From Chryseobacterium formosense (GTDB lineage Bacteria > Bacteroidota > Bacteroidia > Flavobacteriales > Weeksellaceae): 64,000 bases of DNA. Each line of letters opens with the position of its first letter. The stretch's first letter is position 1. Positions 1 through 8,708 of the stretch are shown here, piece by piece. The position numbers and the translations under genes were made by a program. The notes below the pieces were generated by a model. It saw only the letters and a program-made list of their open reading frames with translations. It was not told where the DNA came from and made no database searches. The stretch lies in assembly GCF_900116415.1 (NCBI RefSeq), contig NZ_FPAP01000003.1, positions 434,001-498,000 of the forward strand, written 5' to 3'.

Positions 1-339
1 TTTTACAATTACGGATTGCTTTCCCAGACAGTCAGCCAGAAGCAGCTCGACTATGATTGGAGCATTGCATCATGTGCTTCTCCTATAGCAACAATAAGAT
101 GTGCAGAAAGCTGGGCAAATACAGACTTCAGACCAGAACTTGGAAATGTGAAGGTAAAAACACTAATTGTACACGGAGACAATGATCAGATTGTACCTAT
201 AGAAACTTCTGCACAACAAGCTGCAAAAGGAATTGCAGACAACGATTTCGTAACGATAGAAGGCGGTCCGCATGGATTAAACATTACGCACGCTGAACAC
301 CTGAATCAAATTCTCACCAAATTTCTGACAAACAATTAA
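1..339 (+). CDS. Alpha/beta hydrolase (chloroperoxidase-like), C-terminal part
   Basis: The reading frame is open from base 1, so the gene begins before the window and only the C-terminal 112 residues are seen. The visible part carries the acid loop HGDND and the histidine loop GGPHG, spaced as in serine alpha/beta hydrolases of the cofactor-free haloperoxidase/arylesterase type; the nucleophile elbow lies outside the window. These enzymes hydrolyse esters or perhydrolyse carboxylic acids; the substrate cannot be told here. The gene ends 35 bases before a strong terminator. Family is fairly sure, function is not. Confidence 0.82.
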   Translation, partial: FYNYGLLSQTVSQKQLDYDWSIASCASPIATIRCAESWANTDFRPELGNVKVKTLIVHGDNDQIVPIETSAQQAAKGIADNDFVTIEGGPHGLNITHAEHLNQILTKFLTNN

Positions 340-374
340 ATCTTTTTTCAATATATTCTGATTTTAATGATCAG

Positions 375-410
375 AAAACCGCAGTAGGTTTTACTGCGGT
401 TTTATATTTT
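375..410. terminator. Rho-independent terminator, probably bidirectional
   Basis: A hairpin with 12-bp arms (AAAACCGCAGTA / TACTGCGGTTTT, 375-386 and 392-403) and a T-rich flank lies between the hydrolase and the convergent gapN-like gene. Confidence 0.85.
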
Positions 411-428
411 ATGTCGAAATATAAATGC

Positions 429-2057
429 TTAAAAAATATAATCCGTACTCAGAAAATTAGAATCGTGATCTCTTACAATCGTATTCAGCAACTCTTTGTT
501 GGAATCTGTCACTTTCGCAGCAACCAAAGAACGAATTGAAAACGAACGAAGCGCATCAAATACAGAAAGTGTACCTTCCGCACTGTCTTTTCTTCCGGTA
601 AACGGGAAAACATCCGGCCCTCTCTGAGCCTGACAATTAATATTTACACGGCTTACCAAATTCACAAAAGGATCAATTAATTGTGAAACTTCTTGAGCAT
701 CTTCACTGAAAATACTTACCTGCATCCCATGATCTGCATTGACCTGATAATCGATCGGCTCTTCAATATCATCAAAAGGAACCACCGGAATTACGGGACC
801 AAATTGTTCTTCATGATACAGCTTCATTTCACTGTTCACAGGATAAACAACCGCTGGAAAAACGAAAGATTCTTCCGTAAATCCACCATTTTCATTCAGA
901 ACTTTTGCACCTTTTGACAAAGCATCATCAATGCATTCTTTTAAGTAAGGAGGTTTATTGACTTCCGGAAGCGGCGTAATTTTCACATCTTTTTCCCAAG
1001 GAAGTCCAGGCTTTAAAGCAGAAACTGCAGCTGTTAATTTTTGAGTGAATTCTTCTGCAACATCCTTTTGAACAAAAATAAGTTTCAAAGCAGTACATCT
1101 TTGCCCGTTGAAAGAAAGCGCTCCAAGAATAATTTCATTCACGGCAATATCAAGATTCGCATTCTTCGTAACAATGGCAGCATTTTTTGCATCAAGACTT
1201 AAAATTGCTCTTAAACGGTTCACTTTCGGATGTAATTTTTTTAAACCATTCGCAACTTTACTTGAACCGATGAAAGCCAAGACATTTACTTTTCCGCTTT
1301 CCATAATCGGAGTAATAATTTCCGAACCTTTTCCGTATAAAGTATTCACCGTTCCTTTTGGGAAGGCTTCTTTAAATGCTTTTAATAAAGGATAATGTGC
1401 TAAAACACCGTGTTTTGGAAGTTTAAACAAAATCGTATTTCCCATAATCAAAGCAGGAATCAATGTTGTAAAAATTTCGTTTAAAGGATAATTAAACGGT
1501 CCCATGCTCAAAACCACACCAAGTGGGGCTCTTCTGATTTGCGCAATGGTTCCTTCTGCCTGTTGAAAACGCGAAGATTCTCTGTCTAAATCTTTCAGTG
1601 CGTCAATAGTCTGGTTGATGTAATCTACCGTTCTGTCGAATTCTTTTGTGGAATCTGCTAAAGTTTTTCCGATTTCCCACATCAGTAATTTGATAATTAA
1701 ATCACGCTCTTTAATCATCAGATAAACGAACTTCTGCATGCATTTGATTCTTCCCTCTACAGACATGGTCGGCCACTCTCCCAACCCATTGTCATAAGCT
1801 TTTACACAGGCATCAAGAACTTTCATTGCTTCTTGAGGACCGATATTCGGAATGCTTCCCAACAACTTTCTCTCTAAACCGTTCTCTGTCTGAAGGCAAA
1901 CCGGCGAGTAGATATTTTGAACCTCTCCTTCCCATTCTACCAATTCTCCATTAAGGAGATATTCTCTCTGATGGATTTCTGGAACTTTATATTCTTCTGG
2001 AATTTCGTTTTCGGATTTGAAAAGGTCAAGAAATGACCTATTATTGGCTAAGCTCAT
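429..2057 (-). CDS. gapN: NADP-dependent glyceraldehyde-3-phosphate dehydrogenase-like aldehyde dehydrogenase (GapN type)
   Basis: This 542-residue protein belongs to the aldehyde dehydrogenase superfamily, non-phosphorylating GAPDH branch, which oxidises glyceraldehyde-3-phosphate to 3-phosphoglycerate with NADP+. Visible are the substrate asparagine in PFNYPLNE (N189), the catalytic cysteine in NGQRCTALK (C321), the HEEQFGPV motif near 416, and a C-terminal QRGPDVFPFTGRKDS segment very like Streptococcus GapN. Odd: the ELGGK motif that carries the general base reads LSLDAKN, putting Ser287 where the family has Glu. The spacing to C321 is 34 residues, as between E268 and C302 of ALDH2, so the alignment is firm. 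It may use another base or another aldehyde. The protein is about 65 residues longer than S. mutans GapN. Single-gene unit. Confidence 0.85.
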   Translation of the reverse strand: MSLANNRSFLDLFKSENEIPEEYKVPEIHQREYLLNGELVEWEGEVQNIYSPVCLQTENGLERKLLGSIPNIGPQEAMKVLDACVKAYDNGLGEWPTMSVEGRIKCMQKFVYLMIKERDLIIKLLMWEIGKTLADSTKEFDRTVDYINQTIDALKDLDRESSRFQQAEGTIAQIRRAPLGVVLSMGPFNYPLNEIFTTLIPALIMGNTILFKLPKHGVLAHYPLLKAFKEAFPKGTVNTLYGKGSEIITPIMESGKVNVLAFIGSSKVANGLKKLHPKVNRLRAILSLDAKNAAIVTKNANLDIAVNEIILGALSFNGQRCTALKLIFVQKDVAEEFTQKLTAAVSALKPGLPWEKDVKITPLPEVNKPPYLKECIDDALSKGAKVLNENGGFTEESFVFPAVVYPVNSEMKLYHEEQFGPVIPVVPFDDIEEPIDYQVNADHGMQVSIFSEDAQEVSQLIDPFVNLVSRVNINCQAQRGPDVFPFTGRKDSAEGTLSVFDALRSFSIRSLVAAKVTDSNKELLNTIVRDHDSNFLSTDYIF

Positions 2058-2213
2058 ACATTAAAAATTTAATAGTTTGAAATTTGAAAGAATAAAGTTA
2101 GCCGTAAAAATCCGTTTATAAAAGAGGAAATTAATAGATTCGCTCTATCTAAAGGGTATTTGAATGAGAATTAACATTAGATAAATTTTAATTCATTTCA
2201 ACAAAATCAAAAA

Positions 2214-2939
2214 TTACTTCTTCTTTTTAAATTTCTTTTTTGTAGTTACTACAATAACGCCGTTCAAAGCCTTTTGACCATATAATGCAGTTGCAGAATG
2301 ATCTTTCAGGATATGTATATCTTTAATTGAATAAGGATCTGTTTTTTGTAAATCATTAAAATCAATTATTTTCCCATCTAAAACTACCAGCGGTTTTTCC
2401 TCATTTATCAAAGTTGTTTGTGCCCCTCCGATCCTAATCTGTTTTTTATTTAAACTATCTTTTGGTGGATTTATCTTTAGACCTCTCAAAATCGAAGGAT
2501 CAACTTTTGAATCAATTTTTTGAGCTTTAATTAAACTTTCTTGTGGAATAATAGTAACTGATCCGACAAACTTTTTCTTATTTTGATATGTATCCGGAAA
2601 TATCACTACATCACCAATCTCTTCTACCTTTAAAGTATCATTTGTTATATTTTGTGCCTGTACAGAAACTAAACCTCCAGTGGTAAGAATAAAACCCACC
2701 GCAAATTTTACAAAAACAGAATTGATAGAAGAATATTGCATATTTCTGTTCAGTTGAGATTCATTGAACTTGCCGCAGATTTCTTCAGTAGAATTAGAAA
2801 ACACATTGATTATTTCATTATCAGGAACAATTGTAAAATCTCTCACTGTTTTTGAGCAAACCGAACAGAATCTTCCTTTTTCCTGGGGAGTCATTGTTTC
2901 CCAATTTTCATGACAAGGCTTTGGTATTGTAATTTTCAT
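2214..2939 (-). CDS. TonB-receptor plug-like protein with N-terminal Cys domain
   Basis: A 241-residue protein of a type common in Flavobacteriia. The N-terminus (1-36) has the family motif with CxxC in FCSVCSKTVRDF. A hydrophobic segment follows at about 76-95. The C-terminal half has the signature of a TonB-dependent receptor plug: PLVVLDGKIIDFNDL, then IKDIHILKDHSATALYG and GVIVVTTK. There is no barrel, so it cannot be a receptor by itself. In such proteins the N-terminal part is thought to be cytoplasmic and the plug-like part periplasmic; the role is unknown. The tail is lysine-rich. It stands alone between gapN and a divergent gene. Confidence 0.75.
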   Translation of the reverse strand: MKITIPKPCHENWETMTPQEKGRFCSVCSKTVRDFTIVPDNEIINVFSNSTEEICGKFNESQLNRNMQYSSINSVFVKFAVGFILTTGGLVSVQAQNITNDTLKVEEIGDVVIFPDTYQNKKKFVGSVTIIPQESLIKAQKIDSKVDPSILRGLKINPPKDSLNKKQIRIGGAQTTLINEEKPLVVLDGKIIDFNDLQKTDPYSIKDIHILKDHSATALYGQKALNGVIVVTTKKKFKKKK

Positions 2940-3047
2940 AGAGGCTTTTTTATTAAAGATGCTTTGTTTTATAAAAAGGTTGGAATGTTAATCAATAATC
3001 TTCCAAACTTGTTCATTGAGCCTCTTCAAAATCTTCATAATTTAATT

Positions 3048-3055
3048 TATATTTG
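3048..3055 (+). promoter_or_regulatory. Bacteroidota -7 box
   Basis: TATATTTG matches the TAnnTTTG consensus and lies 37 bases before the ATG at 3093. Confidence 0.6.
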
Positions 3056-3092
3056 AAATATTTAAAACTAAGCAAACTGAAAATATAATCCA

Positions 3093-3593
3093 ATGAAAGA
3101 AGAAAACATCAGCAGACTGAATCATTTGTTTCATAACTTAAAGACAGAAGAGCAAAAGCTTAAGGAAAGTCTGGAGAAAAAGAAAAGTGAAGAAGATCTT
3201 TTCATTGAAGATTTCAGAATGTTGTGTAAAAATCTCATCGATCCTAAAATGCAGGAATTCCGAAGAATGTTGAGAGAAAACGGATTTGGCTGTAAGATTT
3301 CATTCAATGAAGAGGTTAAAAATGGTTTAGGTATTCACTCTCAAACCCATATCAGATTACAAATCTCTCGAAATGTAGATTCTAATTTTTATGCGAATGA
3401 TAAGTTTCCGCACATTATGTTTGTTGCTGATAAAAATTTAAAAAGAATCGGCATTCATCAGGATACGATTTTTCAGAACGGAACCGGTTTCGCAGCGATG
3501 AAAGAACAGACTTATACGTTTGAAACGATTAATGAAGAAATTATCGAAAAAGAAGTTCTGGAGTCGGTTGAAAATATTTTGATGAATAAATAA
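3093..3593 (+). CDS. Hypothetical coiled-coil-starting protein
   Basis: Not a family I can name. The 166-residue soluble protein begins with a charged helix (about 5-65, rich in Lys/Glu with hydrophobic heptad positions) likely to form a coiled coil. A mixed alpha/beta part follows with no cysteine cluster or catalytic motif. No signal peptide. A TATATTTG box upstream supports expression and the chosen ATG. It is a single-gene unit, convergent with the next gene. Confidence 0.75.
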   Translation: MKEENISRLNHLFHNLKTEEQKLKESLEKKKSEEDLFIEDFRMLCKNLIDPKMQEFRRMLRENGFGCKISFNEEVKNGLGIHSQTHIRLQISRNVDSNFYANDKFPHIMFVADKNLKRIGIHQDTIFQNGTGFAAMKEQTYTFETINEEIIEKEVLESVENILMNK

Positions 3594-3624
3594 TGTGAAA
3601 TTTTTCTTAGAATTTTATTATCCA

Positions 3625-4080
3625 TTAATCACTACCACCAAGACTGTTGAATTCTTTTGTTGAATAATGCAAGAAAAGTAAAATCAATAAATCTTCAACA
3701 GAATCATCTGCTTTTATATCTAAAATGGATTCTTTAGTCTCTTTCTTGATGTTTTCTACAATCTCAATAAGCAATTTCCCTTTTTCAAAAAGCTGATTGA
3801 TCTTGGCTAATTTGAAATAATATATTCTTACACCCTGCCCTGATTTAATAATTCTGTCTTTTTCTAAATCAGTAAAATAAATAACACGTTTTGAAAGACT
3901 TAGCTCAACATCATTTTTAAGAAAACCAACATTTTTTATTTCGTAGGTGCGTGACAAATAATCTATAGAATGCCGTATCTTAAACCATGTACATTCATCA
4001 ACAATTTTCCCAACTAATTTTTGACTTTCATTAGTAAGAAGAATATCTTTTTTTAAGTAGTGAGCAGTATAATTTTTCAA
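3625..4080 (-). CDS. Hypothetical protein
   Basis: Unrecognised 151-residue soluble protein. The N-terminal half alternates short hydrophobic strands with charged residues; the C-terminal third is helical and leucine-rich (about 100-145). No signal peptide or clear motif. It lies 18 bases downstream of the cytochrome c peroxidase gene on the same strand, so it is probably the last gene of the antitoxin-toxin-peroxidase operon. Confidence 0.6.
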   Translation of the reverse strand: MKNYTAHYLKKDILLTNESQKLVGKIVDECTWFKIRHSIDYLSRTYEIKNVGFLKNDVELSLSKRVIYFTDLEKDRIIKSGQGVRIYYFKLAKINQLFEKGKLLIEIVENIKKETKESILDIKADDSVEDLLILLFLHYSTKEFNSLGGSD

Positions 4081-4098
4081 TTTTTTGTAGTTTACAAA

Positions 4099-5112
4099 TT
4101 ATTTCACCTTTTGATACTCCACATTAGAAACCAAAACAGAATCATTCAAAGCAGCTAAAAAAGCCAATAAATCTTCTTTTTCCTTTACATTAAAAACAAT
4201 CGGTTTTTCCAGCTGTTTGGCTAAATTCGGATTTCTCTCAATTCCTTTTTCATAATGATCGATAACATCGTACAATGTTTTGAATCTTCCGTCGTGCATA
4301 TAAGGATAAGTGTATTCAAGATTTCTCAGACTCGGAATTTTAAACATCATTTTATCGGCTGGTTCAAAGGTTTTGTTCCATTTTCCGTAATCTTTTAATT
4401 CCGGATCGTACGAAAGGCCGTTGTTGGCAAATTCATACGTTGAAAACAACGGTTCCTGATGACATGAACTGCAGTTTCGTTTAAATAATTGATACCCGTT
4501 TTTTTCAGATTGAGAAAACTTTGCTCTTCCCTGTTTCACTTTATCATATTTAGAATTCGCTGAAACAATCGTCAGTTGAAACTGTGAAAGTGCTTTCATC
4601 AGGCGTTCTGAAGTTGCCATACTATCGCCAAAGCTTTTGTAAAAAAGTGTTTTATATTCTTTCGATTTATTGAGTTTTCTTACGACCGCATTAATATCTT
4701 CCCCCATTTCCGCCGGGTGATTAATCGGCGCTAAAGCCTGAACATCGATATTCACAACCGAACCATCCCACATAAATGTTTTTTGCCAAGCCAGATTGAA
4801 AATCGCCGGAGAATTTCTGTCGCCAATCCCATTTTCAATACCTTTGCTTAAATGGTTTCCGACGTGCGAAAAAGCCTGATTGGATAAATGGCACGACGAG
4901 CAGGAAATAGTATTGTCTCTCGATAAAACCGGATCATAAAACAATTTTCTGCCCAATTGAACCATTGATGATTTCAAAGGATTTTTCTTAAAATCATAAA
5001 CCGGTTTCGGAAAATAAGACGGATAAATCAATGATAAATCCTGCAAACTGTATGAAAATATCAACAGCAGAAAACAGATGGTAAGAAAAGGTTTTAAAAT
5101 GGATTTAATCAT
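4099..5112 (-). CDS. Dihaem cytochrome c peroxidase (MauG/CcpA family)
   Basis: A 337-residue periplasmic or membrane-anchored cytochrome that reduces H2O2 using cytochrome c electrons. An N-terminal hydrophobic segment (about 5-25) acts as signal or anchor. Two haem-binding CxxCH motifs are present, both as CSSCH (about residues 71-75 and 215-219), plus the conserved IPSLRN and YMHDGRF segments near the C-terminus. Its ATG overlaps the stop of the upstream toxin gene by 8 bases (shared ATGATTAA), so translation is probably coupled. Belonging to a toxin-antitoxin transcript is unusual for this enzyme. Confidence 0.88.
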   Translation of the reverse strand: MIKSILKPFLTICFLLLIFSYSLQDLSLIYPSYFPKPVYDFKKNPLKSSMVQLGRKLFYDPVLSRDNTISCSSCHLSNQAFSHVGNHLSKGIENGIGDRNSPAIFNLAWQKTFMWDGSVVNIDVQALAPINHPAEMGEDINAVVRKLNKSKEYKTLFYKSFGDSMATSERLMKALSQFQLTIVSANSKYDKVKQGRAKFSQSEKNGYQLFKRNCSSCHQEPLFSTYEFANNGLSYDPELKDYGKWNKTFEPADKMMFKIPSLRNLEYTYPYMHDGRFKTLYDVIDHYEKGIERNPNLAKQLEKPIVFNVKEKEDLLAFLAALNDSVLVSNVEYQKVK

Positions 5113-5407
5113 TCAGAGATTGGTAATTTTCATCAGGATCTTGGAAGTTTTGGAGGATACGGACAATATTTATTTCGTTATTTTCAACTCTATAGATTAT
5201 TGTATTATGCTTTGTTAAAAGATATTTTCTAAAATCAGTATTATGATACTTTTCAAATTGAACATTTGCCGTTTCTAAAATATCAATCGCATCAATTAAT
5301 TTTTGGTAAAAATTATCTGCTACTTCTTCGTTCCATTTATTTAATAAATATTCTTCAATTCTTATTAAATCTAACTTTGCTTTCGAAGAAATTCTAACCT
5401 TTCGCAT
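5105..5407 (-). CDS. RelE/ParE-family toxin
   Basis: A 100-residue protein with the ParE fold pattern: N-terminal SSKAKLDLIRIEEYLLNKW helices, then a beta sheet ending in IIYRVENNEINIVRIL. The IYRV...I.IVRIL end is typical of the family. ParE members poison gyrase and RelE members cut mRNA at the ribosome; which applies is not visible. It overlaps the antitoxin gene by 14 bases and the peroxidase start by 8 bases, an ordinary antitoxin-first TA operon with an extra downstream gene. Confidence 0.82.
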   Translation of the reverse strand: MRKVRISSKAKLDLIRIEEYLLNKWNEEVADNFYQKLIDAIDILETANVQFEKYHNTDFRKYLLTKHNTIIYRVENNEINIVRILQNFQDPDENYQSLND

Positions 5408-5729
5408 CTTTTAAAGTTTTTAATCTCTCTCTGCGCTCAGCCACAAATTCATAAAAATCTGTAGTATTACCATTCTTAATATCTATTTCAGCTTGTTTCA
5501 AAGACTCCAAAATTTCTTCCTGAGTTTCGTTTCTCCACCGAGGTTCAATTGTTTTTGAAATCACCAAAAGTTCTTCCGGAGTAAATCTTTTCTCTTTTAA
5601 TTTTTTAAAGAATGTTGGTTTCTTAATTCCTGATTTCTCAATAATATAAGACATTTTAAAAGGTGAATTTTTCAGAATCTCATCAATATTATTTTGAATC
5701 TCAATATATTTTTCTATTTCAGCTATCAT
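5394..5729 (-). CDS. HTH antitoxin of the ParE-like toxin
   Basis: A 111-residue protein immediately before and overlapping the toxin. Residues about 20-55 fit a small helix-turn-helix (SYIIEKSGIKKPTFFKKLKE). The acidic and basic C-terminal helix (about 70-108) probably wraps the toxin. By analogy it represses its own promoter; a TAAATTTG box and a 7-bp inverted repeat lie directly upstream. Recognised by position and shape rather than by a named family. Confidence 0.72.
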   Translation of the reverse strand: MIAEIEKYIEIQNNIDEILKNSPFKMSYIIEKSGIKKPTFFKKLKEKRFTPEELLVISKTIEPRWRNETQEEILESLKQAEIDIKNGNTTDFYEFVAERRERLKTLKDAKG

Positions 5730-5735
5730 AATTTT

Positions 5736-5768
5736 ATAAATTTAGTATCAATTTATGAGACAAATTTA
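5736..5768 (-). promoter_or_regulatory. TA operon promoter and possible operator
   Basis: On the minus strand a TAAATTTG -7 box (5761-5768) is followed by an inverted repeat ATAAATT-n7-AATTTAT (5736-5756) just before the antitoxin ATG. The repeat covers the expected transcription start, as expected for an autoregulatory operator. Confidence 0.5.
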
Positions 5769-5810
5769 ATAAAAATATTTAATCAATATAATTTAAGCTA
5801 ATAATTTTTA

Positions 5811-5974
5811 GCGTTAGACTCGCAAAGTTTAGTTAAATGATTGAGAATATTTTTTCGTCCGTAAAGGCGTTTCACTCAGTAATGATTGACCAAAGCCTTA
5901 GCTGAACAAAGTGCCTTTGCGAACGAAAAAACATGAAGGTTTTAAATAAAAATCCTCGCGAACGTTGCGTTAGA
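5811..5974. repeat. Small MITE-like palindromic element
   Basis: An intergenic element bounded by the direct repeat GCGTTAGA (5811-5818 and 5967-5974). Inside are 19-base inverted arms with two G-U-compatible mismatches (5850-5868 and 5913-5931). It holds no ORF. Direct repeats at the ends could be a target duplication or part of the element. Confidence 0.5.
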
Positions 5975-5979
5975 AAATT

Positions 5980-6738
5980 CTACAAATGAAAATACCTCGG
6001 ATCAGGATATTGAAATTCGAAATTCAGCTCTTCTATTAATCTTTTAGGAGAAATCGTCCTTCCCTGATCTGTTCTTTCTCCTGAATACGGTAAATCTTTC
6101 TGCGCATTAATCACTTCCTCTTTGTTTGGATGAATCGGAGCGACAACATTATATACTTTATATTCAGAATGATTGTCAAGCATTTTTTCAACGACCGAAC
6201 AAATATCTGCATAATGAATATGATTCACCAGTTGATCCAGTTGAGAAATATTGTAGTTTTTTAAAAGTCTCTGATCGCCCATTAATCCTCCTAATCTCAA
6301 GATATTGGTTTGAGGAAATTTCTCTAAAATAAAATTTTCACTTTCCACATCTTTTGCAGGAACATCATCTTCTTTGAAATCTTTTTCGGTTTGTGGATAA
6401 ACGCCTGTTGAACTCGTGTAAAATAATTGTCCTTTATAATCTCCAAGAAAGTTTAGCAGATTTTGACGCTTTTCAGTCATCGAAATCTGCGCTCCTCTGA
6501 TTCCGGAGAAAGGAACACTTACCATAATAGCATCCAATTCTGATGCAACTTCCCACTCTTTCATTCCGGTATCAATTTCATCAGAAAAGCTTACTAAATC
6601 GGTATGAAAATTTTTAGATTTTAATCTTTCAATTTTTGATTCTGTCGTTGTTGTTACAAATATTTCGTATTGGTTTGATAATCGTTCTGCGATATGTGTT
6701 CCGAGCCAGCCGCAACCGATGATTCCTAGTTTTTTCAT
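5980..6738 (-). CDS. NAD(P)-dependent epimerase/SDR-family oxidoreductase
   Basis: A 252-residue Rossmann protein of the atypical extended SDR type (YeeZ-like). The nucleotide-binding loop is GIIGCGWLG at residues 4-12, followed by a beta strand and TTTTES where the cofactor ribose is bound. The active-site area reads FYTSSTGVYPQ (about 105-115), with Tyr114 followed by P rather than the classical YxxxK. Substrate unknown. It is preceded by the broken secreted gene on the same strand, whose original stop lies 13 bases away. Confidence 0.8.
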   Translation of the reverse strand: MKKLGIIGCGWLGTHIAERLSNQYEIFVTTTTESKIERLKSKNFHTDLVSFSDEIDTGMKEWEVASELDAIMVSVPFSGIRGAQISMTEKRQNLLNFLGDYKGQLFYTSSTGVYPQTEKDFKEDDVPAKDVESENFILEKFPQTNILRLGGLMGDQRLLKNYNISQLDQLVNHIHYADICSVVEKMLDNHSEYKVYNVVAPIHPNKEEVINAQKDLPYSGERTDQGRTISPKRLIEELNFEFQYPDPRYFHL

Positions 6739-6751
6739 ACTTTAATATTAT

Positions 6752-7831
6752 CTATTGAACTGTTAATGAATTATTAAAAGCAGCCAATCTTATGAATTCG
6801 AAAGTTTTTTGCCAATTTTCTTCAAATAGGTTAAATTTCAATAAAATATTTCCATCTTCTAATTTTTCCGTAATCATTGGGTTTAGTAAGAATTCTTATT
6901 TATTACCAAAAAAAATATTCTTTCCTACATTTAAATGGGAGTATTTTTTTAAAAAATCCTGCCCATTTTTATTTAACAAGATAGTTATGAAAATGAATGT
7001 TCCATCAGAATTTATATTATTCTCTGGTCCAAAATCAAAGCTAACAATAGAATTTATAAGATTCTTTTCTAATTCGGTAGTGTTTTTTACAAAAAATAAT
7101 TTAGAAAAAACATCATATTCTTCCCCGTCGTTTAAAAGAAAACTTATCTTATTTGAGTCAAAACATTTTGAATGCTTATAAGAATCTCCAAATAGATTTG
7201 CATCGTCTTTATAAATAAGTAAATAATTTTTCTGTTTTTTTAAATAATTATTTTTAACCAACGAATCATTTTCTTTCATAAAACAATTCTGTATTTTTTC
7301 TAATTCATTGTTTTCAATCTCATTATGAAATGTCAATCGGTTATTACCAAATAAATCTTGAGCTTTTTCAAAGTTTGCTTTGTCCGAGAAATCTATTGAA
7401 AATCGATTATAATCTGTTGAAACAATTTTGAAATTAGTAATTCCAAAATTCTTAAAGGCTTCTTCCAAAAATTCTGTACCAAAATTTGCTTTCACGGCAC
7501 TCTTAAAGATCTTAATAAGATCTCCATTTTTTATTTCAGCATTTAAAGAATCATATTCTATTCGTTCAGCTTTAGTAAATTCTTTGTTGTAGATAACATT
7601 AATGTTTGCTCTTAAAGTAGCATCTAAAATATCTATATAATTTCTACTTTTATCAAATGTAGATACGGAATCACTTTCTTTGAATACTTTTAATACAAAC
7701 TCATTTGTTGTCTTACTCGTGATAAAGTTTGAAAGAAAATATTTTTCTTCAAACTTTAGTTTCAAAGTATAATTTGTTTGGGAAAAACAAAAATTAAAGA
7801 TAAGAATGAAGATAATTCCCAGTTTTTTCAT
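6752..7831 (-). pseudogene. Secreted SecD-P1-like protein, split by an in-frame stop
   Basis: The uninterrupted ORF is 6896-7831 (311 residues) with a signal peptide ending near FCFSQ. Its C-terminal part reads ILLNKNGQDFLKKYSHLNVG, which resembles the P1 head of SecD/SecDF (N..GA..F...T..NVGK). It stops at a TAA at 6896-6898. Reading on in the same frame gives 47 more codons to a TAG at 6752-6754, with a segment NPMITEKLEDGNILLKF and a helix ending RLAAFNNSLTV. That is what should follow in SecD P1 (SAPVI.EPI.GG..I, then EEA..LA..L..G.LP). The stop therefore looks like a nonsense change, or a readthrough site, in a once longer protein. No SecD membrane part exists, so it is not a translocase subunit. 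Confidence 0.65.
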
Positions 7832-8027
7832 TTAAATACCTAATTATTAAATTATGATGATTATTTATGATTTCAAAAGTATTAATTAATTTTTATACAG
7901 TTTATAATTTCAAAGAAATATAGTATTTCTAGACAACCTTTTAGAAATTCCAGAGTCTTATGAGTAAGAGAAATAACAAATATTTTAAGTATTTTTCATT
8001 TCCTTTTAAACCCTAAAATTCTGAATC

Positions 8028-8663
8028 ATGAAAAAAGTATATCCATTTTTAGCGTTTTTACTGAGCTGTCCCCTATTTTTCGCACAAAAAGAAAAGCTAG
8101 CTTTCTATTTTGGAGCAGAATTGCAACCAACCATTTATAAGCACCAACCTGCAATACATGTTAACGGGAGATCATACATCAATGACCGTATTTCATTGGG
8201 TGGAGCATTAAGCTTTACCAGTAAAAGATATAATGAAAATTTCGGTTATGCCGCAGACAGAACCCGATCCAATCATATTATTCTTAATTTTCTGGCGCAA
8301 AATGATTTTATCAATACCAAAAAAGTTGTTTTCAGTACCTATCTTTCTACAGGTTTGTACTTTTTCAGTCTCGTCAATCCGGATGAAAAAACTACCGAAA
8401 TCACCCACAATGAAGTCGATGGAGTGTGGTATGAAAATGAATATGAAGTTCCTAAAAAACTCAGCCGCAGCATTTTCTACAATATGCAGGGCGGACTGGA
8501 TTTTTCCGTAAAATTAACTTCTATCGACGACGATGATCTTGGCATCTACCTCACCTCCCGCGCAGGTTATCAGTTCGTTTTCGGGAACGGTGATTTTATT
8601 AATGGAAACCAGTTTACCAAACCTGTTTTTTCTTTGGGTGTGACGTTTAAAGGGAATAAATAA
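8028..8663 (+). CDS. Small outer-membrane beta-barrel-like protein
   Basis: A 211-residue exported protein. A signal peptide (1-20, cleaved after FFA) is followed by alternating aromatic-rich strands typical of an 8-10 stranded outer-membrane barrel; the last strand ends FSLGVTFKGNK. The ATG is preceded by an AT-rich leader without a clear -7 box. No partner gene; function unknown. Confidence 0.7.
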   Translation: MKKVYPFLAFLLSCPLFFAQKEKLAFYFGAELQPTIYKHQPAIHVNGRSYINDRISLGGALSFTSKRYNENFGYAADRTRSNHIILNFLAQNDFINTKKVVFSTYLSTGLYFFSLVNPDEKTTEITHNEVDGVWYENEYEVPKKLSRSIFYNMQGGLDFSVKLTSIDDDDLGIYLTSRAGYQFVFGNGDFINGNQFTKPVFSLGVTFKGNK

Positions 8664-8708
8664 TTTTCTTACACATGCTTTATATATTATTTCTCATTCA
8701 TTGTTATC

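Noticed and set aside
6792..7181. Plus-strand ORF of 129 codons opposite the SecD-P1-like gene
   Set aside because: It is the antisense of a frame with signal peptide and domain similarity; its own translation is low-complexity Phe/Lys/Ser.
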